Shown here: positions 24,974 to 33,063 of the stretch, piece by piece
Numbering within the stretch: the stretch's first letter is position 1
How the letters are laid out: each line of letters opens with the position of its first letter
Program-made: the position numbers and the translations under genes
The notes under the pieces: generated by a model
The model's database searches: none
Seen by the model: the letters and a program-made list of their open reading frames with translations, nothing else
Told to the model about the DNA's origin: nothing
DNA from: Betaproteobacteria bacterium UBA1934
GTDB lineage: Bacteria; Pseudomonadota; Gammaproteobacteria; Burkholderiales; Rhodocyclaceae
NCBI GenBank assembly: GCA_002337055.1
Contig: DDFG01000004.1
Coordinates: forward strand, 891,556-955,555
Reading direction: 5' to 3'
DNA: 64,000 nt

Positions 24974-25023
24974 ACACCCCATATAACATAGCATTCATCA
25001 ACCGGTTACCAAGGGGAGCAACG

Positions 25024-25164
25024 ATGCTACCGATCATGCACCATGCGCAGGCGCGACTTCAGCAACGCGGCATTACGGCTTGTGTTATGGAGAACTTGTT
25101 TGATTTCGGTAGGCTAGCCATCTTTCGTTTCCTACCAGTGGATATGCATTTGTGTAGTTCATGA
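25024..25164 (+). CDS. Truncated DUF4258-like small protein
   Basis: A 46-residue ORF with AAGGGGAG six bases before the ATG and an ATGA overlap with the methyltransferase gene. The first 30 residues (HHAQARLQQRGITACVMENL) match the start of DUF4258-type proteins, which are usually about 80-110 residues; the second half is replaced by unrelated sequence. It may be a remnant cut at the island junction, or a leader ORF that couples translation to the methyltransferase. Confidence 0.4.
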   Translation: MLPIMHHAQARLQQRGITACVMENLFDFGRLAIFRFLPVDMHLCSS

Positions 25165-27743
25165 ATACCAAGGTTGGAAAGGTTGTCGCAGAGACGATCT
25201 ATATACATGCATCAGCGATTGAGCACTTAGCCCAATCGTTGTTGGATCTTGTGATGTCGGCATCTTGCATTTGTGCGGAAGCTACAGCGACTGCCAACGT
25301 CTTCAAGGTAGATGGAAGAAAAGGGGAAGTATCGTTACTCAGCTACCCAGACTTCTTCGAGCAGCCATTCCCAGAGCTTTCGGAAGCTTGGCGTATTTAC
25401 CCAGAACATAGGCGAGTTACTTATCGGACTTACCAAAACTCGCTCAATCCGCCGGTTCTCCATCGAAAAGAACTGCTTCTTGCACCGGACCATCCTCGTT
25501 GTCATGAGTACCAGCGCCTAACCGCACAGGCGGAGCAGATCGGGCTGTTTTCTGACACAAACACCATCGGTTTCAGGCGAAACTGGGAGGTAAAAATTCG
25601 CGAAGCTGGTTACTGCCTTGTCGGGCATAATTTTCAGCCGCTCGGCAACGACTTGATTGGCTCTGCGATTGAGGAGGAAGCCGAGTTCGGTATCCAGCGC
25701 TATCGCACTGCGCTCAGCCGGGTTGGTCTTTCTGCCCCCATGCAAGCGCTGGCACGTCATGGGTTACTTGATAAGCAGTATACCTATTTTGACTATGGCT
25801 GCGGCCGTGGAGACGATTTAACGGCTCTCCGGGAGAACGGGGTTGCCGCCAGCGGTTGGGATCCCCACTTCGCGCCCGAGGAGTCCAAAGTAGCGGCAGA
25901 TATTGTCAATCTCGGATTCGTCATAAATGTCATCGAGGACATTGATGAGCGCGTGGATGCCCTACTGGGTGCTTTTTCTCTGGCGAGGCAGTTGCTTGTC
26001 GTCTCCACGATGCTCTACACGGGAAACATCCTTCCAGGCCGCACCTTCCGCGACGGGTACATTACTCAGCGAAACACGTTCCAGAAATACTTCACTCAGT
26101 CCGAGCTGAAAGAGTTTGTCGAGACTGTTCTTGATACAGAAGCCATTCCGGTAGCGCCAGGCATTGTTTTCGTCTTCGCCGACAAGGAAGCGGAGCAGCG
26201 CTTTCTCTATGGCCGCCAGCGAAGTCATCATGGGCTTCGGTTGCTAGGGTACCGACGAGAGCGCCAACGGACAGCACCACGGGTGCGCGAATCTCGAGCT
26301 GAACGGCTCGTATCTGAGCACGGCGCGCTAATTGACGCGCTCTGGGAGCGCATACTGGAACTCGGGCGGGAACCCAGCGAAGAAGAGTTCCACGGATATG
26401 GTGAGGCTCTTCGGGTATTCGGCTCGTGGGGCAAAGCACTCAGATTCGTCCAATCCGTAAACGACCCCAAGCAACTGGAGGCATCAAGAAGCCAGCGTAA
26501 CGAGGACATCATTGTCTTTCTTGCGCTGCAACTCTTTGCTCGCCGCAAGCCGTATCGGCAACTGGACGTTACGCTGCAACGTGATATCAAATCCCACTTC
26601 GGCGACTACCAACGGGCCCAGGCGGTTGCGCAGCGCCATTTGCTTGACGTTGCAGATCCCGCTTCACTCGAGGCAGCGTGTGCCGCTGCGAGCGCCAAGG
26701 GATTAGGCCACTATGTCTCAAGCGACTACCTCCAGTTGCACGCGTCGCTCATCGAACAGCTACCAGCGCTCTTGCGCATCTACATAGGGTGTGGATCGGT
26801 GCTTTACGGCGATCTGGACGACATCGATCTAGTGAAGATCCATGTTCGCTCCAGCAAGGTTACGTTCATGAAGTTCGACGACTTCGATGGCCTCCCCCTG
26901 CCCCGTATGCTCGAACGAATCAAGGTAACTCTTCGGAGTCAGGAGATCAGCTTCTTCCTGTATGGCTCATCCTATGAGCCTCCGCTTCTGTACTATAAAT
27001 CTCGGTTCATAAATGAATATTTCCCTATGTATGCGAAACAACTCGCTTTCGACGAGGCCTTGTCCGACCTGACCCTGTTTGACCCGGACACATATGGACC
27101 GTCTGAACAGGAACTGCAAGCAGAGTTGTCGATACGTCGTCTCGAAGTTCGCGAGTATGGCCTACGTGGAGCGACGTCTTTTCCTGAGCTCGACGAACCG
27201 TGTGGTCGTCATTTCAAGTATCGAGACCTCATCGAGTGCGGCGAAACATGGCAACGTACTGGAATGGCAAACCTTCCACGCAATCCGGAGACATTCAACG
27301 CGCTGCATGCGCTCGCGACCAGTGTGATCGATCCACTAATTGATTACTTCGGAATGATTCGTCTCACCTACGGATTCTGCTCCCAGGAACTGGCAAAGGC
27401 TATTTCTGCTCGGATTGCACCCAAGCTAGACCAGCATGCCGCACATGAACAAAACCGCTTCGGTCAGCACATCTGCGACCGTCTTGGCGCAGCGGTGGAT
27501 TTCATTGTCGAAGACGAAGACATGGTAGAGGTGGCCAAATGGATTGCGGAGAATCTCGTATTCGATCGCCTATATCTCTATGGCCCAGACCGACCAATCC
27601 ACATCAGCTTCGGACCTGAGATGCTTCAACAGGTAACGATTATGACCGCAGGTAAGGCTAATGGTCGTCGCATTCCGAAAACTATGACTTTAGACGCGTT
27701 TAGGGTTTTTTCATGGCACGTGGCAACTAGTTTGTCGAAATAA
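25161..27743 (+). CDS. Dnd-associated putative methyltransferase with M15-like C-terminal domain
   Basis: An 860-residue protein. The N-terminal region (about 5-110) contains GKVVAETIYIHASAIEHL and LHRKELLLAPD, followed by a SAM-dependent methyltransferase domain with motif I FDYGCGRGDD at 210-219. This arrangement matches the DNA-phosphorothioation-associated methyltransferase family (TIGR04096). The last 150 residues resemble a peptidase M15-type fold (FKYRDLIECGETW, ATSVIDPLIDYFG, then GQH...GAAVDF and IHISF), retaining candidate His/Asp/His metal ligands. It opens the rightward operon that meets dndE tail to tail. Its substrate is unknown. Confidence 0.8.
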   Translation: MNTKVGKVVAETIYIHASAIEHLAQSLLDLVMSASCICAEATATANVFKVDGRKGEVSLLSYPDFFEQPFPELSEAWRIYPEHRRVTYRTYQNSLNPPVLHRKELLLAPDHPRCHEYQRLTAQAEQIGLFSDTNTIGFRRNWEVKIREAGYCLVGHNFQPLGNDLIGSAIEEEAEFGIQRYRTALSRVGLSAPMQALARHGLLDKQYTYFDYGCGRGDDLTALRENGVAASGWDPHFAPEESKVAADIVNLGFVINVIEDIDERVDALLGAFSLARQLLVVSTMLYTGNILPGRTFRDGYITQRNTFQKYFTQSELKEFVETVLDTEAIPVAPGIVFVFADKEAEQRFLYGRQRSHHGLRLLGYRRERQRTAPRVRESRAERLVSEHGALIDALWERILELGREPSEEEFHGYGEALRVFGSWGKALRFVQSVNDPKQLEASRSQRNEDIIVFLALQLFARRKPYRQLDVTLQRDIKSHFGDYQRAQAVAQRHLLDVADPASLEAACAAASAKGLGHYVSSDYLQLHASLIEQLPALLRIYIGCGSVLYGDLDDIDLVKIHVRSSKVTFMKFDDFDGLPLPRMLERIKVTLRSQEISFFLYGSSYEPPLLYYKSRFINEYFPMYAKQLAFDEALSDLTLFDPDTYGPSEQELQAELSIRRLEVREYGLRGATSFPELDEPCGRHFKYRDLIECGETWQRTGMANLPRNPETFNALHALATSVIDPLIDYFGMIRLTYGFCSQELAKAISARIAPKLDQHAAHEQNRFGQHICDRLGAAVDFIVEDEDMVEVAKWIAENLVFDRLYLYGPDRPIHISFGPEMLQQVTIMTAGKANGRRIPKTMTLDAFRVFSWHVATSLSK

Positions 27744-27777
27744 GCCCATATAAAATGACGGTTACAAAGGGGGATAA

Positions 27778-27984
27778 ATGCAACTCAGCGATCTACTCGG
27801 CGAGGTAGCAGCCGAAATTGATGCGGAAAAGGAACGGGCGATGACATCCGAGGAGCGCGCGTACCACGAAATCGCCCAGAAGCTCTTGCTTCTTGAACGT
27901 GATCTACGGGCACCAGGCACGGCTCGATCGGCGGACGAACGCATAGATCGTCTCCTCGAAGTAATTGCGAAGGAGAGCTTCTGA
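27778..27984 (+). CDS. Small helical protein of Dnd-associated cassette 1
   Basis: A 68-residue acidic helical protein (LSDLLGEVAAEIDAEKERAM, HEIAQKLLLLERDLR). A purine-rich AAAGGGG site lies upstream of the ATG. Its stop overlaps the ATG of the DndD-like ATPase by one base. A protein of similar size precedes the second ATPase as well, so each SMC-like ATPase has its own small partner. No family is recognised; it may be an accessory subunit. Confidence 0.65.
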   Translation: MQLSDLLGEVAAEIDAEKERAMTSEERAYHEIAQKLLLLERDLRAPGTARSADERIDRLLEVIAKESF

Positions 27985-29996
27985 TGTTCTTGCAGCGCCT
28001 TCGCATATGTAATTTCCGTGGCTTTTACGGAGAACAGGTTGTCGAGTTTGCCCCGGTGTCCGACAGAGGCGTCACGATCATTCACGGCGAAAATGGCGCT
28101 GGGAAGACTAATCTGCTGAACGCGGTGTTCTGGTGTTTAACTGGATCCTTCACTCCAAGGTTGTCAAATCCGGAGATGTTGGTAAACAAGGCTGCGCGTG
28201 ACGAATATCGAGAATCGGAGTGTTTTGTCGAAATCGCGTTCTCGCATGAGGAGCGTCAATACCTCGTACGTCGCACTGTCACCGGCAGGGGGGAATCCCA
28301 CATTGAGTTGTACACCCTCGATGAGGGTAATGCGACCGTTGTCTCAAAGCCGCAGCTATTCATTGAGAGGATCATTCCGAAGGGGCTTTCGCGCTGGTTC
28401 TTCTTCGATGCAGAAGCGATTGGCGAATTGGAACTCTCTGGTAGCGAGCAGTTTCGTCGAGAACTTAGACGGGTACTTGGTTTTGAGCTTGTCGACTCAA
28501 TGATCGAAGACCTTGAAAGATGCCTGAGTAAGAAACAGCGCAACCTTGTTTCGACTGTTAATTCGAAAGAGCTGGACGAGATCCAGAGTAACATCGAGAG
28601 GATCGAGCACGTACTCCCGGGTCAACGAACCAAGGCCAACGAGCTGGACACACTCTTGCAAAAAGTCGACGTCGAGGTTGCCCGTATTGAAGCCCAGCTA
28701 CGCGATCTACCGAAAAGCAGGCCACTGCAAGACCAGCGCACAAAGCTTGAGGCAAGGCGTAAGAACCGCGTTTCGACTCGCAGGGACATTCAGGAGCAAA
28801 TCGCCCGATTCGTTGGAGAATCGGCACCTGCTGTCTTGCTCGCCCCTCTTGCGTCTCCGTTCGAAGATCAGCTTCACATCAAGGAAAACACGGGCAGGCT
28901 CCCTGCTCCTTACAGCGAACAACTAGTTGAGGACATTCTCCGGGAAAGCATGTGCGTCTGCGGTCGGGCAATAGCCCATGACTCATGCGAAGAAACAAAG
29001 ATCCGCAGTCTCCTGCGCAATGCATCGACAACCAGCTTTAACAATCGGGTCAGGAGTATCCAGTATCTGCTGAAGGACATTCAGGCTACTCGTGAGAGTT
29101 ATAAGACGTCCCTGGAGGCACTTCAGCGTAGGCTTGCAGAAACCGATACTGAAATTGCTGAAATAGACGAAGAACTTAAAGAGATCAAGCTGCAGCTCGA
29201 GCAGATTGACGAAGAGGCAATCCGCCAACTTGAGAATGAGCGCAATATTTCTCACAATAAGGCTCGGGATCTTGTCAGCCAGCATGGGATACTCAAGAAC
29301 CAGATCGCGAGCAACGAAGCAAGGATCAAAGAGCTTCGATTGCGATATGACTCGGCCGCGAAGCGAATCGGCCATGGTGATGCTGTACGGAAAGAAATAG
29401 ACAAGATCAAGCGCTTGTCGGAATACATCGAAAAAACACTGAAGAAACAGGAACACCGCGCGCTGAACCTGCTTCAAGTTGAGCTTAATCGCATCCTTTC
29501 CCGCTACCTCACCAAGCATTACTCAGCCAGGATCAACCCGAAGACATATGAGGTCGAGATGCTCGATGCTCAGGGGCGCCAAGTGGGTCGAAGTACAGGC
29601 GAGGGGCAGGTCCTGAAGTTCGCGTTCATTACCACGGTAGTCGCCTTGGCCGGTCGAAAGACGCAGGAGAAGATAGATTTCCTAGCAGAACCGACGGTAG
29701 CACCGCTGGTATTGGATGCACCATTCTCGGCCTTGGACCCCGAGTACCAAAGCTCCGTGGCAGAGAATCTTGCCAGCCAATCGTCACAACTTGTTCTTCT
29801 GCTTTCATCTGCAGCATGGGGAGATGCGGTTGCGAATGCACTCAACCCGCACATCGGAAGACGCTACGTTCTGATCTCCCGACAGGCAGGGTCTCGCGGC
29901 AACAAACCCGTCAAGACGATGCAAATCAGTGGAAAAACAATCATTTTGAACGAGTACGAGTCTGATCGTGATGAATCAGTCATTGTGGAGATTTGA
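27984..29996 (+). CDS. DndD-like SMC/Rad50-type ATPase 1
   Basis: A 670-residue ATPase with head-coil-head layout. Walker A GENGAGKT lies at 35-42. The DndD-family motif FFFDAE is at 139-144. Two coiled coils flank C324-x-C326 (CVCGRAI), the hook position of Rad50-like proteins. The C-terminal head has signature STGEGQ (537-542), Walker B LVLDAP and D-loop SALD (582-585). It is a paralogue of, not the same as, the DndD at 36258. The gene sits between its small partner and an associated-protein-4-like gene. Probable role: NTP-driven DNA surveillance or restriction with the helicase downstream. Confidence 0.82.
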   Translation: MFLQRLRICNFRGFYGEQVVEFAPVSDRGVTIIHGENGAGKTNLLNAVFWCLTGSFTPRLSNPEMLVNKAARDEYRESECFVEIAFSHEERQYLVRRTVTGRGESHIELYTLDEGNATVVSKPQLFIERIIPKGLSRWFFFDAEAIGELELSGSEQFRRELRRVLGFELVDSMIEDLERCLSKKQRNLVSTVNSKELDEIQSNIERIEHVLPGQRTKANELDTLLQKVDVEVARIEAQLRDLPKSRPLQDQRTKLEARRKNRVSTRRDIQEQIARFVGESAPAVLLAPLASPFEDQLHIKENTGRLPAPYSEQLVEDILRESMCVCGRAIAHDSCEETKIRSLLRNASTTSFNNRVRSIQYLLKDIQATRESYKTSLEALQRRLAETDTEIAEIDEELKEIKLQLEQIDEEAIRQLENERNISHNKARDLVSQHGILKNQIASNEARIKELRLRYDSAAKRIGHGDAVRKEIDKIKRLSEYIEKTLKKQEHRALNLLQVELNRILSRYLTKHYSARINPKTYEVEMLDAQGRQVGRSTGEGQVLKFAFITTVVALAGRKTQEKIDFLAEPTVAPLVLDAPFSALDPEYQSSVAENLASQSSQLVLLLSSAAWGDAVANALNPHIGRRYVLISRQAGSRGNKPVKTMQISGKTIILNEYESDRDESVIVEI

Positions 29997-29999
29997 ATA

Positions 30000-30506
30000 A
30001 TGGCTCAGCAAAGCATCTTTGGCGCAAGTCGCACGGTGTACTGGCCCGGTGAGTATGCCGATCTCGTCAACATGCTGAAAGGTCAGGACTCCAGCAACAA
30101 CGGTGTTCACGCGCCGATGTATCGATACAACACGGGCGCAATCATATTTGCCGCAATACTGGGTCTGACTCACCAACGGGAGCGGGATGTCGGATCGCAG
30201 CGGCAAGAAATCAGTACCGATACATTTGAATCTCACCGTTTTGGGGCCGCGAGCCTCGCTTCATTCCTGCTCTTGATTCCCCTGATTGGAACGGGTGACG
30301 TTGAGTTCCTTCGCCCCGAACGAGAAGAGGAGCTGATTCGTAAATTCGAACGTTACGCCGCAGGCGGTCTGGAATACTTGCGCGGAGCAATGTCGCGTTC
30401 ATCAGATTCCTCCGGACAGTCTGTCATCCGTGCCGAAGTTCAACATGCGATGACGATGCAACCCCGAATCCCCCCCTTCCTCGAGGAAGAGGATCTGCAC
30501 ATCTGA
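30000..30506 (+). CDS. Dnd-associated protein 4-like, cassette 1
   Basis: A 168-residue protein with a ribosome site (GTGGAG) nine bases before the ATG. The core (NTGAIIFAAILGLTHQRERD, FLLLIPLIGTGDVEFLRPER, FERYAAGGLEYLRG) matches the Dnd system-associated protein 4 family pattern and is clearly related to the C-terminal domain of the gene at 35156. Function is unknown. The spacing of three bases after the ATPase stop indicates coupled translation. It probably forms a complex with the ATPase. Confidence 0.7.
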   Translation: MAQQSIFGASRTVYWPGEYADLVNMLKGQDSSNNGVHAPMYRYNTGAIIFAAILGLTHQRERDVGSQRQEISTDTFESHRFGAASLASFLLLIPLIGTGDVEFLRPEREEELIRKFERYAAGGLEYLRGAMSRSSDSSGQSVIRAEVQHAMTMQPRIPPFLEEEDLHI

Positions 30507-30519
30507 GGGACAGGAGTCC

Positions 30520-30702
30520 ATGGGAAGAGCCATTTTTCGACAAAAAGCAGTGACGCATGAAATGAGTTCGAGCGGATTCCTTCAGAGACCGCTGCTGTAC
30601 AAAGGTTCGCCCACTGGTCGACTTGACGCTTTTCATCACTATGGAACTCGTCCTCGCAGACTGTCGCCCTGGAGCGCCCTGGCTGTAAGGGAGGTGGATT
30701 GA
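30520..30702 (+). CDS. Small ORF coupled to the restriction helicase
   Basis: A 60-residue ORF with AGGAG three bases before its ATG. The stop overlaps the TTG start of the helicase (TTGA), which is typical of translational coupling. The product is basic and has no recognised domain (FLQRPLLYKGSPTGRLDAFH). It may be a leader that sets helicase expression, or a subunit. Confidence is limited because the sequence has little family-like character. Confidence 0.45.
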   Translation: MGRAIFRQKAVTHEMSSSGFLQRPLLYKGSPTGRLDAFHHYGTRPRRLSPWSALAVREVD

Positions 30703-32816
30703 ACCTTCCAGATCTTCCTCTTCGTCTGTCTTACCGAACTGGGCGAGATGATCTCGTCAGGGATTTCTTCAACCCGTGCCTTGAGTCATCTGTGCTCTAC
30801 CGGCGCGCGGCGGGTTACTTCACCAGCTCGGGGCTCGCATTAGCTGCTCGAGGAGTAGCAAGCCTTGCCGCCCGACGCGGGAAGATGCAGCTTGTCGTAT
30901 CCCCTTACCTCGAACCGGGAGATGTTGAAGCTTTGCGCGCCGCTTCCGATACGCCTTTGGACGCACTGCGCGCAATCGCGGCAAGATGTCTTGCGGATAT
31001 CGAAGACGCACTGATCAGGGATCGCCTTAATGCGCTTGCCTGGCTGACTGCATCAGGGCTTCTCGAGATCAAACTCGCACTCCGACTTGACGCACAAGGG
31101 GGGTACGCTCGCGGTATTTTCCACGAAAAAGCTGGCGTCTTTACGGACGCGCATGACAACCATGTGACGTTCTCTGGTTCATCAAACGAGACCGCTGGCG
31201 GTCTGTTGGAGAATTTTGAGAGCATCAAAGTTTTCTGTTCATGGAGAGACACTGAGGGGAGAGTACAGGAAGAAATCGACAATTTTGAGGCTCTGTGGAA
31301 AAATTCCACGCCCGGTCTCAAAGTGCTGGATTTCAGCTCGATCAGCAAGGAGTTGCTCGATCGTTATCGTGATCCCGGGCGGCCACCGCCCGGCATCAAT
31401 CTCCATGAGGCTCGGGAGCCTATAACGTCCTGTGCCTTTCAACCCCCTGTGGGATTCGATCTTCGGCCCTATCAAAAGGAAGCTATTCGAGCGTGGAGCA
31501 AGAACGGGGGACGCGGCATACTCGCCATGGCAACAGGATCAGGCAAGACCCTCACAGCGCTAACTCTCGCGAGTAAGGTCGCAGAAAAGAACCATTCGCT
31601 GGTACTCATTATCGTTTGTCCATTCATCAACCTTTGCCGTCAGTGGATACGGGAAATGGTGACTTTTGGTTTGAATCCTGTTGCGGCCTTTGAGGGTCGA
31701 GAGCGCTGGCAAGCGCTGATGGACGAAGGCTATCAGCGCCTTTCGGCAGGACTCTCTCAGGTACATGCTATCGTCACCACCAACGCTACGTTCATGAGCG
31801 AAAGCTTCCAGTCTCGGCTACAGCCGCGAGTCGCGGTCGGTGCATTTCATCATCTATTGATTGCCGACGAAGTCCACAACCTCGGCGCCCCTGGCATTAA
31901 GACGGTTCTTCCTGACGGTATTTCGATGCGCGTTGGCCTATCAGCTACGCCGGAACGCCACCACGATGCAATCGGTACTCAGGCCGTTATCGAGTACTTT
32001 GGCAAGGTCATCTACGAGTACACGCTGGACCAAGCCATCGCAGAAGGGCGCCTCTGCCCCTACCGCTACTATCCAGTCCTCGTCGACTTAACAGAGCCAG
32101 AGGCTGAAGAATACGCCGAGATTTCGGCCAAACTGGCGAGAATCATGCCAGCTGTAGATAGGGGCGATGACATTGAGCAGGCCGCTATGCGCCTTCTAAT
32201 CAAACGTGCACGGTTGCTGGGCGGGGCCGCCAACAAGATGACCGCACTCGACAGCTTGATCTCTTCGTTGCCCGAGGGGCCGCAGAAGGCCATTTTCTAC
32301 TGTGGGGATGGACGGACAACCGACAGCATTACTGATGACGAAGTCCGCCAGATTCAGGCCGTGGCACGACTGCTTGGCGAAAAGCATGGCTTGCGCGTGC
32401 GCAACTTCACCTATCGCGAAACAGCTCAGGAGCGCGAAGAAATCTTGCGAGACCTTGCCAGTGGGTTCCTCGACGGTGTTGTAGCAATCCGCTGCCTTGA
32501 TGAGGGAATTGACTTGCCCGATCTCCGCATGGGGTTCTTGTTAGCAAGTTCAACAAACCCGCGTCAGTTCATTCAGCGGCGCGGACGACTTCTTCGGAAT
32601 GCATCAGGAAAATCCCGTGCGATAATTTACGATTTCATCGTTTCGCCTCCTGACTATGGCGGCGATCAGGATGATGATGCATTCAATATGGAGCGAGCTT
32701 TCTTCCGGAGAGAGCTCGCGCGCATAGTGGAGTTCTGTCAGATGGCGGAAAACGGCCCGGAAGCTCTCGGCTCGTTGCGTGAGCTTCGCATCAAACATAA
32801 CTTGTTGGCGGGTTGA
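30699..32816 (+). CDS. Dnd-system restriction enzyme: PLD-like nuclease and SF2 helicase
   Basis: A 705-residue protein. The N-terminal domain (1-220) has a phospholipase-D-type motif, FHEKAGVF with H142 and K144, and FSGSSNET at 158-165. An SF2 helicase follows: MATGSGKT (277-284), DEVH (390-393), GLSATPERH, and motif VI QRRGRLLR near the end. This architecture and the opening LSYRTGRDDLVRDFF match the DNA phosphorothioation restriction enzyme family (TIGR04095), which replaces DndFGH in some systems. The TTG start at 30699 has GGAGG upstream and is needed to keep the conserved N terminus. Confidence 0.85.
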   Translation: MNLPDLPLRLSYRTGRDDLVRDFFNPCLESSVLYRRAAGYFTSSGLALAARGVASLAARRGKMQLVVSPYLEPGDVEALRAASDTPLDALRAIAARCLADIEDALIRDRLNALAWLTASGLLEIKLALRLDAQGGYARGIFHEKAGVFTDAHDNHVTFSGSSNETAGGLLENFESIKVFCSWRDTEGRVQEEIDNFEALWKNSTPGLKVLDFSSISKELLDRYRDPGRPPPGINLHEAREPITSCAFQPPVGFDLRPYQKEAIRAWSKNGGRGILAMATGSGKTLTALTLASKVAEKNHSLVLIIVCPFINLCRQWIREMVTFGLNPVAAFEGRERWQALMDEGYQRLSAGLSQVHAIVTTNATFMSESFQSRLQPRVAVGAFHHLLIADEVHNLGAPGIKTVLPDGISMRVGLSATPERHHDAIGTQAVIEYFGKVIYEYTLDQAIAEGRLCPYRYYPVLVDLTEPEAEEYAEISAKLARIMPAVDRGDDIEQAAMRLLIKRARLLGGAANKMTALDSLISSLPEGPQKAIFYCGDGRTTDSITDDEVRQIQAVARLLGEKHGLRVRNFTYRETAQEREEILRDLASGFLDGVVAIRCLDEGIDLPDLRMGFLLASSTNPRQFIQRRGRLLRNASGKSRAIIYDFIVSPPDYGGDQDDDAFNMERAFFRRELARIVEFCQMAENGPEALGSLRELRIKHNLLAG

Positions 32817-32874
32817 AGCCGCCTGGTAGTTGAGATGGAGAATAGATCTCAGATTCGATTCGAGGAGAGGCAAG

Positions 32875-33063
32875 GTGTCAAATCAACAAGACAGCTCGAA
32901 GACATCGCTATCGCGTGCGCAAGAGCTATTCCGTTCGGCAAAGACCGAATACAAGGATCTCATCCGCGATTTCTTGAAGGAAGAGCGAGATGTGATGCAC
33001 CTCAAGCGCCGCTCCGATATCCATCAGCGGCTATATGACCATATCAAGCGAGTGATCAAATGA
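32875..33063 (+). CDS. Small helical protein of Dnd-associated cassette 2
   Basis: A 62-residue basic helical protein starting with GTG at 32875, preceded by GAGGAGAGG. Sequence such as LSRAQELFRSAKTEYKDLIR and MHLKRRSDIHQRLYDHIKRV suggests a helical hairpin. The stop overlaps the ATG of the second DndD-like ATPase (ATGA). It is positioned like the 68-residue protein of cassette 1 but not recognisably similar in sequence. No domain is known. Confidence 0.65.
   Translation: MSNQQDSSKTSLSRAQELFRSAKTEYKDLIRDFLKEERDVMHLKRRSDIHQRLYDHIKRVIK

Noticed and set aside
30699..32816. DISARM-type helicase
   Set aside because: The helicase lacks neighbouring DISARM core genes (drmA, drmB), and its N-terminal PLD domain and dnd context fit the phosphorothioation restriction family better.
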